Notes under the pieces: generated by a model
Seen by the model: only the letters and a program-made list of their open reading frames with translations
Told to the model about the DNA's origin: nothing
The model's database searches: none
Source: JAXDBV01 sp034678415
Lineage (GTDB): Bacteria > Bacteroidota > Bacteroidia > Bacteroidales > VadinHA17
Length of the DNA stretch: 13,081 bases
Assembly (NCBI GenBank): GCA_034678415.1
Contig: JAXDBV010000050.1
Span: forward strand, 1 to 13,081
Reading direction: 5' to 3'
Part shown: piece by piece, positions 1 through 6,705 of the stretch
Numbering within the stretch: the first letter of the stretch is position 1
Layout: each line of letters opens with the position of its first letter
Translations under genes and position numbers: made by a program

Positions 1-1282
1 GTCTCACTTTGTGCAACTCCTTGAACAGGTCGGTCACACCGGCAAGCCCTTCCACCAGTGCATAGAGCATGCTGCTGGAGCCCCAGCCGTCGGCAGGTTG
101 TGCTTCAGGGCTCGTACTGGTGGCTACCGATGAAGGGGTACCGTCAGGATAATACCAGAGATAGCTCTCGCCCTTTTCGGTAATCATGCGGTAATACTGG
201 TTCAATATTTCAACCCCATACTTCTCGAAGCCGTGTTCAAAGGCTGCATGTGCCAGCTCACCGCCCACAAGCGGCATGATACCTCCGTTGACATAGGTGC
301 CGGGAATGAGCTTGTCATCACCGAAGATGCCGGCAGGAAATGGAGGATCGATGGAATACCACTCCGCAAAAGGATTATTTTTTTTCTTTCTTGACTGGTA
401 TTCACGGAGGATAGACACTGCCATCTCATGCGTTGTGACACCCCTGTTAATATTCACAGGATTGCTGAGGCTCAGCTGATTGGCTTCCTCCACTCCATCG
501 AGGGGCTGGCCGGACTGTCTTACAAAGTGCGTGTAAAATCTTCCATTCCAGCATATCCTGTTAAGGTTGGCCTCCAGTTCATTAGCCCTCTTTCCCCATT
601 CTTCAGAAAAGGGATGTTCCCCGAAATAGGAATAGATGAATGACATGATTCGGAATGCTTCGACATAGCCGCTGCAATCGCCATGCATAAAACCCCAGAA
701 TGTGTTATCATCAACCTGGAACTGTAGCCATTCATGTTTTCTGCAGCAGTAAGCAAAGTTCCATGTATCGATGGTATAAGGTCGTTTGACAAGGCCCGCC
801 ATCTTATCCCATCGCCATGGATGGTTTATCACATATTTCAGGGCTTTGTCCATCACAGGCATCATGCCGTTGATCCATTCATCATCTCCGGTGGCCTGCC
901 ATGAGAGGTAGGCTGCTTTTACAAAACGGTATTCCACGTCGGCCTCCACAGGTATTCTGACGTATCGGGTCCAGTTCTCACGTACGTATGGCGGTTTGTC
1001 AGGGAAGGTGGAAAAAAAATCAAATAAACGGCCGTTGGCTGCCTGTGTCTCGGCAAAATGCTCGATTGTGCTTTTCAGGTCTTTCTCGAAATACCGTATC
1101 CCCCTGAGTATGTCTGAATAATCCCTGATCCATATGGCTCGTGAGTCGGGTGAGTGGTAACCCCGGATCATCTTTCCATCAATATTCAACACCAGCAGGT
1201 TTTTCTCGATGAAACCGCGGATAATGGGTACCATCCGGTCATATTCAGGCTTTCCTGTAACAATTTTGAGCATTTGATCCAT
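1..1282 (-). CDS. Six-hairpin (alpha/alpha) glycosidase-like protein, C-terminus beyond the left edge
   Basis: An uninterrupted frame of 427 codons runs from ATG at 1282 to the window edge with no stop. AGGATAAAGG directly precedes the ATG, giving an AGGA box six bases away and deciding the start. Residues about 48-60 (SRAIWIRDYSDI), 111-119 (PVEADVEYR), 171-175 (IDTWN), 330-340 (YVNGGIMPLVG) and 398-414 (DGWGSSSMLYALVEGLA) are the kind of conserved loops seen between helices of (alpha/alpha)6-barrel glycosidases related to GH63, GH78 and amylo-glucosidases. Acidic residues in WIRDYSD and VEADVE are plausible catalytic candidates, by inference. The closing segment FKELHKVR looks like the start of the strand following the barrel, so only a short C-terminal part is probably missing. 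I see no signal peptide, so it is likely cytoplasmic. It starts 23 bp after the URO-D-like gene, so it should be co-transcribed with it. Family number and sugar specificity cannot be set from sequence reading. Confidence 0.8.
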   Translation of the reverse strand, partial: MDQMLKIVTGKPEYDRMVPIIRGFIEKNLLVLNIDGKMIRGYHSPDSRAIWIRDYSDILRGIRYFEKDLKSTIEHFAETQAANGRLFDFFSTFPDKPPYVRENWTRYVRIPVEADVEYRFVKAAYLSWQATGDDEWINGMMPVMDKALKYVINHPWRWDKMAGLVKRPYTIDTWNFAYCCRKHEWLQFQVDDNTFWGFMHGDCSGYVEAFRIMSFIYSYFGEHPFSEEWGKRANELEANLNRICWNGRFYTHFVRQSGQPLDGVEEANQLSLSNPVNINRGVTTHEMAVSILREYQSRKKKNNPFAEWYSIDPPFPAGIFGDDKLIPGTYVNGGIMPLVGGELAHAAFEHGFEKYGVEILNQYYRMITEKGESYLWYYPDGTPSSVATSTSPEAQPADGWGSSSMLYALVEGLAGVTDLFKELHKVR

Positions 1283-1305
1283 CCTTTATCCTGCCTTGTG
1301 TAATA

Positions 1306-2454
1306 TTAATGATAAATACAACGTTTTGCTTCGCTGGCGAAAGCTCTAAGGCATTCGGGATCGGCTTCGAAGAAATGACCGGAAGGAGCAAGGATGAATC
1401 CTCCGCCTTCTCCTGCCTCCTCGAAGCATCTCCTCACCTCTCTACGTGTTTCCGCCGGATCGCAGTTTTTCAGGTAATGAGCCTGGTCAAATCCTCCGAT
1501 TATGCAGACCCTGTGACCAATCCTGCGCTTCGCTTCCCGCAGGATGACATCACCTCCCATACCCGTTGGGGTAAAGGTCTCCATCGCATCGGGCTGCATG
1601 TCGGCAATCATTTCCAGTATCGGCATCATGCCTCCGCAGGTGTGGTAAACCACCCTCTTGCCTGTGGCATGAGCCAGGGCAATGAGCTCGGTGTCGTAGG
1701 GTGCAACAAACTCCTCGAATATGGACGGGGAGATAACGGTTGTTGAAGCCGTTCCGCCTCCCAGTTCAAGAATATCAACAGGCAGACCTGCCAGGGAGTT
1801 AATATACATTTCCTTCCTGTTTTTCAGTATGTTAAGAAAAGCGTGAACCCACCCGCGATCTTCGAGGCAGGCAGTGATCAGCTGCACGGTGCCTGTCAGA
1901 ACTGCGGCGTCCTGAAAACAGCCGGGCTGTCCGCAGATATCAAAGCCGGGTATCGTTCCGCGTATTAGCCCCCCCTTTCCAAAGGCTTCCACCTCCAAAG
2001 CAAGTCCATTGGCATCACAAATGATAACAGGTGCATGTCTCCAGAACAGCTCAATATCGCTTTTCTCCTTTATAAGCGGTTCCTTCACCCACCTGGTTTT
2101 CCCGTCATCCAACAGGGATAAATGAAGACATTTGGTAGGTGTGTCAATCGTGAACGCTTCATTTATGAAGCCTCGTTTCCAGGTAACAGTTCTGGTGATC
2201 TTCCATTCATCGGAGGTGAATACAGACGGCACGGTTACAGATGGATGGTTGCTGTCGAGAGGCCAGCCGTTGAGGGCTTTATGAGGGGAAGACCACAGGA
2301 TGGGATCAAGCCCGAAATGATCGAAAAACTCCCGGACAGTCATTCCGTTCATCGAATGTTCCAGGAACCACGGCATTACATGATGGGTGGTTACCGGTAG
2401 GCGGTCGGGTACTTCTTTGTTTAACGCCGCAAGCAATCGTTCCCTCGATGTCAT
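1306..2454 (-). CDS. Uroporphyrinogen decarboxylase-fold protein (HemE/MtaA-like family)
   Basis: The protein has about 382 residues and the URO-D (TIM-barrel) layout: N-terminal MTSRERLLAALN followed by PDRLPV, a central DILELGGG segment, YHTCGGMMPILEM, and IGGFDQAHYL. This family includes true HemE and the cobalamin methyltransferases MtaA, MtbA and CmuA. The H-x-C pair (H275, C277, counted from the upstream ATG) matches the zinc ligands of the methyltransferase branch, while the third ligand region reads PSGHFFEADPEC. It is therefore unlikely to be the haem enzyme, and a methyl-transfer or related catabolic role is inferred. An alternative in-frame ATG at 2466 adds four residues but has no ribosome site, whereas the ATG at 2454 has GGAAG five bases upstream and fits the family's usual MTSRER start. 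It sits 25 bp after the stop of a symporter remnant and 23 bp before a glycosidase, so it is the middle gene of an operon. Substrate unknown. Confidence 0.85.
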   Translation of the reverse strand: MTSRERLLAALNKEVPDRLPVTTHHVMPWFLEHSMNGMTVREFFDHFGLDPILWSSPHKALNGWPLDSNHPSVTVPSVFTSDEWKITRTVTWKRGFINEAFTIDTPTKCLHLSLLDDGKTRWVKEPLIKEKSDIELFWRHAPVIICDANGLALEVEAFGKGGLIRGTIPGFDICGQPGCFQDAAVLTGTVQLITACLEDRGWVHAFLNILKNRKEMYINSLAGLPVDILELGGGTASTTVISPSIFEEFVAPYDTELIALAHATGKRVVYHTCGGMMPILEMIADMQPDAMETFTPTGMGGDVILREAKRRIGHRVCIIGGFDQAHYLKNCDPAETRREVRRCFEEAGEGGGFILAPSGHFFEADPECLRAFASEAKRCIYH

Positions 2455-2479
2455 GCTTTCTTCCATGATGAGTTAAATG

Positions 2480-2669
2480 CTACCGGACCGAGATCACCAC
2501 CCAGAGTAACAGGATCACCACACTGACCAGCACCCAGCTTCCGCCCAGCAAGAAAAAAATCGGTGGTATTTTTTGTCCTCCCCGATGACCAGTATCCCAG
2601 CCAAATCATCGCTGACAGAAACAACACAACAAGAATAACATCGATCAGGTGAAGGCCGAAAAGTGTCAT
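2480..2669 (-). pseudogene. Sodium:solute symporter (SSS family) remnant with large internal deletion
   Basis: From ATG 2669 the frame gives a typical SSS N-terminus: a first transmembrane helix (about residues 8-26), then a basic stretch and DFFLAGRKLG (residues 37-46), the family signature of the first cytoplasmic loop. After this the frame runs into unrelated residues and stops at 2451, inside the next gene. Shifting frame by one at about 2536 instead gives WVLVSVVILLLWVVISVR and a TAG at 2480-2482, which looks like the last membrane helix and tail of a symporter and puts the stop 25 bp before the URO-D-like start. SSS proteins usually have about 450-600 residues, so some 400 or more codons appear to be missing, and the junction is out of frame. 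It cannot make a working transporter as written. An assembly collapse is possible. The N-terminal assignment is firm; the C-terminal one is inference. Confidence 0.65.
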
Positions 2670-2907
2670 GCTTAAAGCTAAAAAAATTTAAGGCTTGCGG
2701 GGCGGGAAGTAAAGAAATTATTTACATCATTCCAACATATAAAAATGACGGTTAACCCTTCATAAGGTACGGAAATTCTTTCTATTCAATGAAGTACTTG
2801 ACTTATTGTGGAGTTGCTAAAATACTTGGATGCGATGAATGCAAATACGTCAATAGTTGTATTATGAACGTGCTCATACATCACAAGGAGACAAGGTGAT
2901 AAATATT

Positions 2908-2937
2908 GTTATGAAAAAATGCCAAATTTTTCGTAAC
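2908..2937. repeat. 11-bp inverted repeat / stem-loop
   Basis: GTTATGAAAAA (2908-2918) pairs with TTTTTCGTAAC (2927-2937) across an 8-base loop. All eleven positions pair if one U.G wobble is allowed. A smaller inverted repeat, ATCAC (2880-2884) and GTGAT (2896-2900), lies directly before it. The stem is AT-rich, so as RNA it would be only moderately stable. It could be a weak bidirectional terminator or an operator. Neither role is shown. Confidence 0.4.
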
Positions 2938-3105
2938 TTATAAAAATAGGGCGTTAACCGGTTGACTGACCGGTACTCTCGTAATTCCGGAACGATTCAT
3001 ATCCATTAAGGTAGTTCTTCCCTGATTGGGATAATCATCCAGGCTGAATATGTATCCGGAAATACATTTAACAGGTTAGTATTGAAACAAAAAAGAATGT
3101 GATGA

Positions 3106-3472
3106 AAAACTTGTATACTTAATTCATTCGTTGATCTTTGGATCGGGCAGGTATGCCCTGAAGCTATTAACTATCAGGCCATTGCAAGGGAAATCTCCTG
3201 GATTGTGCTGTTCAATAAAAATGTGAGTTTCAGGATCAGCATCATTCAGGGAACAATTACCCGAACCATTGTTTTCAGCGAGATCCATGAGAAAACAACC
3301 AATGGTCTTGAGCTGGTAAAAATGGAGATCGGAAATGGATTGTCTCCAGGTGGTACTTTTAAAGATATCATCTGGTGTTTTATGTATTATTCATACTGTG
3401 AAAATGGATCCTGTCGGGGGAACGGCTTTTCGTGAGTGTGGTATCGGTCGGCTGTCTCCGGTCATTTGCTGA
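3106..3472 (+). pseudogene. Decayed C-terminal sorting domain (T9SS type A-like tail)
   Basis: An open frame begins after a stop at 3103-3105 with no usable start, and from about 3190 reads SWIVLFNKNVSFRISI, then GTITRTIVFSEIHE, then LVKMEIGNGLSPG. This resembles the Por/type IX secretion C-terminal domain, whose usual pattern is YPNPnnGsf, a middle strand with GRLV-like residues, and GLSPGxYxxKI. At about 3350-3355 the frame breaks. In the next frame the sequence continues as VLLKISSGVLCIIHTVKM, the expected final strands of the same domain, and ends at the TGA 3470-3472. The PNP core has become FNK and the tyrosine after SPG is missing. No upstream passenger domain is recognisable in any frame back to 2670. 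I infer the tail of a secreted protein whose body has been deleted, followed by drift. The match is by eye and moderate. Confidence 0.4.
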
Positions 3473-3593
3473 AATGGGAAGGCCGGACATGGATCCCATC
3501 TGACGTTGAAACCGGTACATAAGATAGCACTCCGACCGGTACTGCAGGGGGTGACCTCACAGGTACTCATCCTGATCATATGACCGGAGAAAG
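3452..3593. repeat. Long-range imperfect 17-bp inverted repeat
   Basis: Bases 3452-3468 and the reverse complement of 3577-3593 agree at 15 of 17 positions, with a perfect 11-base core TCTCCGGTCAT (3455-3465 and 3580-3590). Between them lies a further 6-bp inverted pair, ATGGGA (3474-3479) and TCCCAT (3494-3499), and two copies of ACCGGTAC (3511-3518, 3535-3542). The layout, about 142 bp with matching ends, is like a small non-autonomous element, but I see no target-site duplication and no second copy in the window. It could also be chance or a structured transcript. Confidence 0.35.
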
Positions 3594-3599
3594 GAAAGC

Positions 3600-3614
3600 G
3601 ACGGTGAGTCCGTC
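3600..3614 (-). terminator. Weak candidate terminator hairpin after rocD
   Basis: GACGG (3600-3604) and CCGTC (3610-3614) form a 5-bp GC-rich stem with a 5-base loop, 44 bases past the rocD stop. On the minus strand it is followed by GCTTTCCTTTC, which is pyrimidine-rich but not a true U-run. Position fits a terminator; strength is doubtful. Confidence 0.3.
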
Positions 3615-3658
3615 AGTAATAATTTTACTTTGATTTATTTCAATTGATTCTCGACGGG

Positions 3659-4870
3659 CTATTCGAATCGTTTAAAGGTTTCTTTTATCCTGTTCATGGC
3701 ATCGCGCAGCTGTTTTTCCGTGATCACCAGGGGAGGGGCAAAGCGAATGATGTGACCGTGGGTGGGTTTTGCCAGCACACCATTTTCCATCATAGCCACG
3801 CATACATCCCAGGCTGTTTTGCCTCCCTTGGGCCTGATAACGACCGCATTAAGGAGTCCCTTGCCACGCACCTGTTCAATCATTTCCGACCGGATTGCAC
3901 GAAACTCTTCCCTAAATATTTTACCGAGCTTATCGGCATTTTCAGTCAACTTCTCATCTTTTATCACCTGCAGGGCGGTGATGGCTACCCTGGCGGCAAT
4001 TGGATTGCCTCCAAATGTCGAGCCGTGTTCCCCCGGTTTGATGGTCAACATGATCTCGTCATTAGCCAGCACGGCAGATACCGGGTAAGTACCGCCTGAC
4101 AGGGCTTTACCCAGGATCAGTATGTCGGGTTTTACCCCTTCATGGTCGCAGGCCAGGAGCTTACCTGTTCGGCCTATGCCCGTCTGTACCTCGTCGGCAA
4201 TGAATAGCACTTTCTTTGCATTGCACAGGTCAAAGCATTTCTTCAGGTAGCTTTCATCGGGAACAAATACTCCCGCTTCCCCCTGTATGGGCTCCACGAT
4301 GAAACCGGCCACATCTGTATCCTGAAGGGCATTTTCAAGCGCCCGGACATCATTGTAAGGGATCGTGATAAATCCCGGTGTGAAGGGACCATAATCATTC
4401 CTGGCATCAGGATCGGTTGACATGGTGATGATAGTGATGGTGCGGCCGTGGAAATTGTTTTCACAGCATATTATCTTCGCCTTGTTTTCTGCAATACCTT
4501 TTACCTTATATGCCCATTTCCTGCACAGTTTCAGCGCTGTTTCCACTCCCTCGGCTCCGGTATTCATCGGGAGTACCTTGTCATAACCAAAATACCGGGT
4601 GACGAATTCCTCGTATTCACCCAGCGAACTGTTATAAAATGCACGGGAGGTGAGGGTTAACCTTTTTGCCTGTTTGATCATTGTCTTAATAATACGGGGA
4701 TGGCAATGACCCTGGTTTACAGCTGAATATGCTGAAAGAAAATCGTAATATTTCTTTCTGTCCACATCCCAGACAAATGGTCCTTTGCCCCGGTCAAGCA
4801 CCACCGGAAGGGGATGATAATTGTGTGCACCAAACTGGTCTTCTTTCTGAATATAACTTTGAGCTTCCAT
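3659..4870 (-). CDS. rocD: Ornithine aminotransferase
   Basis: A 403-residue class III, PLP-dependent aminotransferase that moves the delta-amino group of ornithine to 2-oxoglutarate, giving glutamate semialdehyde (then pyrroline-5-carboxylate) and glutamate. It links arginine and proline metabolism in the cytoplasm. It follows the well-known human enzyme closely throughout: GAHNYHPLPV (residues 14-23, with Tyr18 equivalent to human Tyr55), SAYSAVNQGHCHP (46-58), NTGAEGVETALK (103-114), HGRT (Arg143, like human Arg180), EPIQGEAG (Glu198, like human Glu235), ADEVQTG (Asp226 for the pyridine nitrogen), LGKALSGG (Lys255, the Schiff-base lysine), GEHGSTFGGNP and RFAPPLV (Arg376). All key residues are present and the length is normal. 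It stands alone on its strand. A TAAATTTG element at 4905-4912 is 35 bases upstream of the ATG. No strong ribosome site is visible, as is common in Bacteroidota. Confidence 0.97.
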   Translation of the reverse strand: MEAQSYIQKEDQFGAHNYHPLPVVLDRGKGPFVWDVDRKKYYDFLSAYSAVNQGHCHPRIIKTMIKQAKRLTLTSRAFYNSSLGEYEEFVTRYFGYDKVLPMNTGAEGVETALKLCRKWAYKVKGIAENKAKIICCENNFHGRTITIITMSTDPDARNDYGPFTPGFITIPYNDVRALENALQDTDVAGFIVEPIQGEAGVFVPDESYLKKCFDLCNAKKVLFIADEVQTGIGRTGKLLACDHEGVKPDILILGKALSGGTYPVSAVLANDEIMLTIKPGEHGSTFGGNPIAARVAITALQVIKDEKLTENADKLGKIFREEFRAIRSEMIEQVRGKGLLNAVVIRPKGGKTAWDVCVAMMENGVLAKPTHGHIIRFAPPLVITEKQLRDAMNRIKETFKRFE

Positions 4871-4904
4871 ATTTGACTGATTTGATATTAATATTACAGA
4901 AAGG

Positions 4905-4912
4905 CAAATTTA
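4905..4912 (-). promoter_or_regulatory. Candidate Bacteroidota -7 promoter element for rocD
   Basis: On the minus strand the bases read TAAATTTG, a full match to the TAnnTTTG -7 consensus described for Bacteroidota primary sigma factors. It lies 35 bases before the rocD ATG, leaving a leader of about 25-30 bases. The -33 region shows only a T-run (GGTTTTTTC, 4927-4935) rather than a clean TTG, so the call rests on the -7 box and position. Confidence 0.45.
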
Positions 4913-4999
4913 CTTTTTTTAGTGATGAAAAAACCTTTTTATTAGCATCAAAAATAAATAGGGCAAGGAAAACATTAAGAATATATATTTATTGCACCT

Positions 5000-5575
5000 A
5001 TGTTTACAATTGAAATACATCCATTGTTAAAGGAGAGGCGCAGCAGGGTGCTGTATTCAGCACAGCCTGTCAGTGATGAGCCGTTGTATCAGCTGTTTGA
5101 AGCGGCCCGCTGGGCTCCTTCCTCGGGGAACAAACAACCCTGGCGCTTTATTTTTGCTCACCGGAAGGATACTGTTGCATTTAACAATATCTTTCAATGC
5201 CTTGATGATGGGAACAGGGAATGGGTTGGCGTTTCTGTCCCTGTACTTATCGTCACCCTTGCGGAAACCATCTCTTCTCGTACGGGAAAAGAAAACCTGT
5301 ATGCCATGCATGACGTTGGACTGGCCACGGAGAACCTCATTCTCCAGGCTGTATCCATGGGCCTTCTGGCTCATCCGATGGCCGGATTCTACAGGGAAAA
5401 GACTATCCGGGACCTCGCCATACCCGAACCGTTCGTGCCTGTTGCTTTCATCGCAGTGGGATATCCCGGAACAGAAGAAGAAGCTACACAAAAAATGAGG
5501 GACAAGGAGAACCGGAAAAGGGTGAGAAAGGAACTGGAGGAAATCGTCTTCAGAAACAGATGGTCGGGTGAGTGA
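5000..5575 (+). CDS. Nitroreductase family protein (FMN-dependent oxidoreductase)
   Basis: A 191-residue member of the nitroreductase fold, which normally forms a homodimer binding FMN at the interface and uses NAD(P)H to reduce nitro compounds, quinones or similar acceptors. Visible hallmarks are the RRSxR phosphate-binding motif (residues 13-17), AARWAPSSGNKQPWRF (35-50, the second FMN-contact loop with SSGNKQPW), DVGLATENLILQA (105-117, the central helix) and the C-terminal FVPVAFIAVGYPG (145-157). The tail after residue 160 is strongly charged. No signal peptide, so cytoplasmic. It diverges from rocD over 129 bp. The ATG at 5000 has no purine-rich site in front of it, but a TATATTTA sequence near 4985-4992 could serve as a -7-like element, giving a very short leader. 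Physiological substrate unknown. Confidence 0.93.
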   Translation: MFTIEIHPLLKERRSRVLYSAQPVSDEPLYQLFEAARWAPSSGNKQPWRFIFAHRKDTVAFNNIFQCLDDGNREWVGVSVPVLIVTLAETISSRTGKENLYAMHDVGLATENLILQAVSMGLLAHPMAGFYREKTIRDLAIPEPFVPVAFIAVGYPGTEEEATQKMRDKENRKRVRKELEEIVFRNRWSGE

Positions 5576-5587
5576 AAAGGCAAACCT

Positions 5588-5605
5588 CCGGGGAATATAC
5601 TCCGG
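5588..5605 (+). terminator. Short hairpin after the nitroreductase gene
   Basis: CCGGGG (5588-5593) and CTCCGG (5600-5605) form a 6-bp stem with one G.U pair and an AATATA loop, starting 12 bases after the stop codon. There is no U-run behind it on either strand, so it may be a weak terminator or a 3-prime stabilising hairpin between convergent genes. The remaining spacer to 5847 shows nothing I can name. Confidence 0.3.
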
Positions 5606-5847
5606 TTAGATGGGCGGCAGTTACGGAATCAGGGATGTTGTATACCATGCAAGGGATATGCACCGGAGCCAGCTCATCGCGACAATGTAAATCCTCCCGG
5701 TTCTTGTCGAAAGCTTATAGCCGTGTCAAACAGTTGTTTTAGCTCTCTTCCCCTTTAGGGCATTGTCTGATCCATGATCTGCGGTTCCTGAAAAAATCTC
5801 ACTCCGGCAATGTTGCCACCGTCAGTAAACCCTCTGCCATCACCTGT

Positions 5848-6705
5848 TTATTTCCCTGACGGATGCACCACAACCTGAGGAAAGGGGATCACAATCTTTT
5901 CCCTGTCGAAGGCGATCTTCAACCTTTTCCTTAATTCTCCGCTCACCTCCCACTGTCTCAGCGGCTTGGTGTCACCCAGTATCTTGATGATAATGGCTGA
6001 ATCGGCAAAATCGTCCACACGCACGAATTGCGGGGGACTAATTATTTTTTCTTTCCAGTCCGGGTCATTGGCCAGCTCATGACCAGTCCTGTTTACCGTA
6101 TTTATAACATGATCCAGGTCGGAATCATAGGAAATTCCCAGATTGATGTTTACCCTGGCAAAGGTCTTTGTACGGTTCAGTACCTTCCTTATTTCCCCGT
6201 GGGGGATGTGATGAACGGTTCCGTCGATATCTCTGAGGGTTGTCATGCGTAAACCAATATCTTCCACCACCCCGCCAGAGTCATCCAGTGCAACCACATC
6301 GCCGATACGGTACTGGTTCTCAAGGATGATGAAGAATCCGGTAATGATATCCCTGATGAGATATTGTCCTCCGAAACCAACCGCCAATCCAACTATACCA
6401 GCACCGGTCAAAATGGGAGTAATATTCAGGCCGGCTTCCTGCAGGATCATTAATATGGCTATGCCAATAATGGTTACAGAAATGATGGCACGAAAAATAC
6501 GTATAAGGGTATTCTCCCTTTTAACTTCCGCTTCTTTTGAAGTATACTTATCTGATACAACAGCTACTCTTACAAGTCTGGTTACTACCCTAATAAGGAG
6601 TTTGTTCAGAAAATAGGCAACGACGGCTATCAGTAAGATCCTGATTCCATGTGTCAACAGCCATGGTACCATCTGTTCGATCCAGTTTGTAATAAATTCT
6701 TTCAT
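5848..6705 (-). CDS. mscS: MscS-family small-conductance mechanosensitive channel
   Basis: A 285-residue inner-membrane protein that would form a heptameric channel opening under membrane tension to release solutes during hypo-osmotic shock. It shows three transmembrane segments: TM1 at about 15-38, TM2 at about 68-90 and the pore-lining TM3 at about 95-127. TM3 has the small-residue packing pattern typical of MscS (GAGIVGLAVGFGGQYLIRD, 101-119). It is followed by the beta domain (QYRIGDVVAL, GVVEDIGLRMTTLRD, 131-159) and an alpha/beta C-terminal domain ending in IPFPQVVVHP (273-282), the usual family ending. The length matches the compact E. coli MscS type rather than the large MscK or YbdG forms. 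It is transcribed alone, separated by 308 bp from the receptor gene upstream and converging with the nitroreductase. A TAAGTTTT sequence at 6729-6736 is a possible but imperfect -7 element. Confidence 0.95.
   Translation of the reverse strand: MKEFITNWIEQMVPWLLTHGIRILLIAVVAYFLNKLLIRVVTRLVRVAVVSDKYTSKEAEVKRENTLIRIFRAIISVTIIGIAILMILQEAGLNITPILTGAGIVGLAVGFGGQYLIRDIITGFFIILENQYRIGDVVALDDSGGVVEDIGLRMTTLRDIDGTVHHIPHGEIRKVLNRTKTFARVNINLGISYDSDLDHVINTVNRTGHELANDPDWKEKIISPPQFVRVDDFADSAIIIKILGDTKPLRQWEVSGELRKRLKIAFDREKIVIPFPQVVVHPSGK

Larger units (their letters stand above)
2670..3658. other. Long spacer between the glycosidase operon and rocD
   Basis: About 990 bp without an intact gene. The part next to the symporter remnant should carry the operon promoter on the minus strand. 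The best match I see there is a TATGTTGG-like element near 2735, which is weak. The rest holds a stem-loop at 2908-2937, a decayed plus-strand sorting domain at about 3106-3472, a long-range inverted repeat at 3452-3593, a weak hairpin downstream of rocD at 3600-3614, and a 36-codon cysteine-rich ORF at 2789-2899 that I do not call as a gene. No tRNA or rRNA is visible. The mixture of gene debris and inverted repeats suggests a region that has suffered deletions. Confidence 0.6.

Noticed and set aside
1306..2454. Annotation as haem-pathway HemE
   Set aside because: The H-x-C pair, the divergent active-site loops and the operon with a glycosidase and a symporter fit the methyltransferase-like branch better.
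3391..3579. 62-codon minus-strand ORF in the spacer
   Set aside because: Composition looks random, there is no ribosome site, and it is opposite the decayed sorting domain and the inverted-repeat segment.
3644..4099. 151-codon plus-strand open frame over rocD
   Set aside because: It is antisense to the conserved C-terminal half of ornithine aminotransferase and shows no motif of its own.
4729..5013. 94-codon plus-strand ORF spanning the rocD start and the rocD/nitroreductase spacer
   Set aside because: It covers the rocD N-terminus in antisense and then AT-rich spacer, with no domain; it ends inside the nitroreductase start.
5057..5491. Minus-strand and alternate-frame plus-strand ORFs over the nitroreductase gene
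   Set aside because: Both overlap a gene whose FMN-binding motifs are intact, and neither encodes anything recognisable.
5806..5817. GGCAA/TTGCC inverted repeat as the mscS terminator
   Set aside because: The 5-bp arms are separated by only two bases, and the T-run on the minus strand begins several bases later, so it does not fit an intrinsic terminator.
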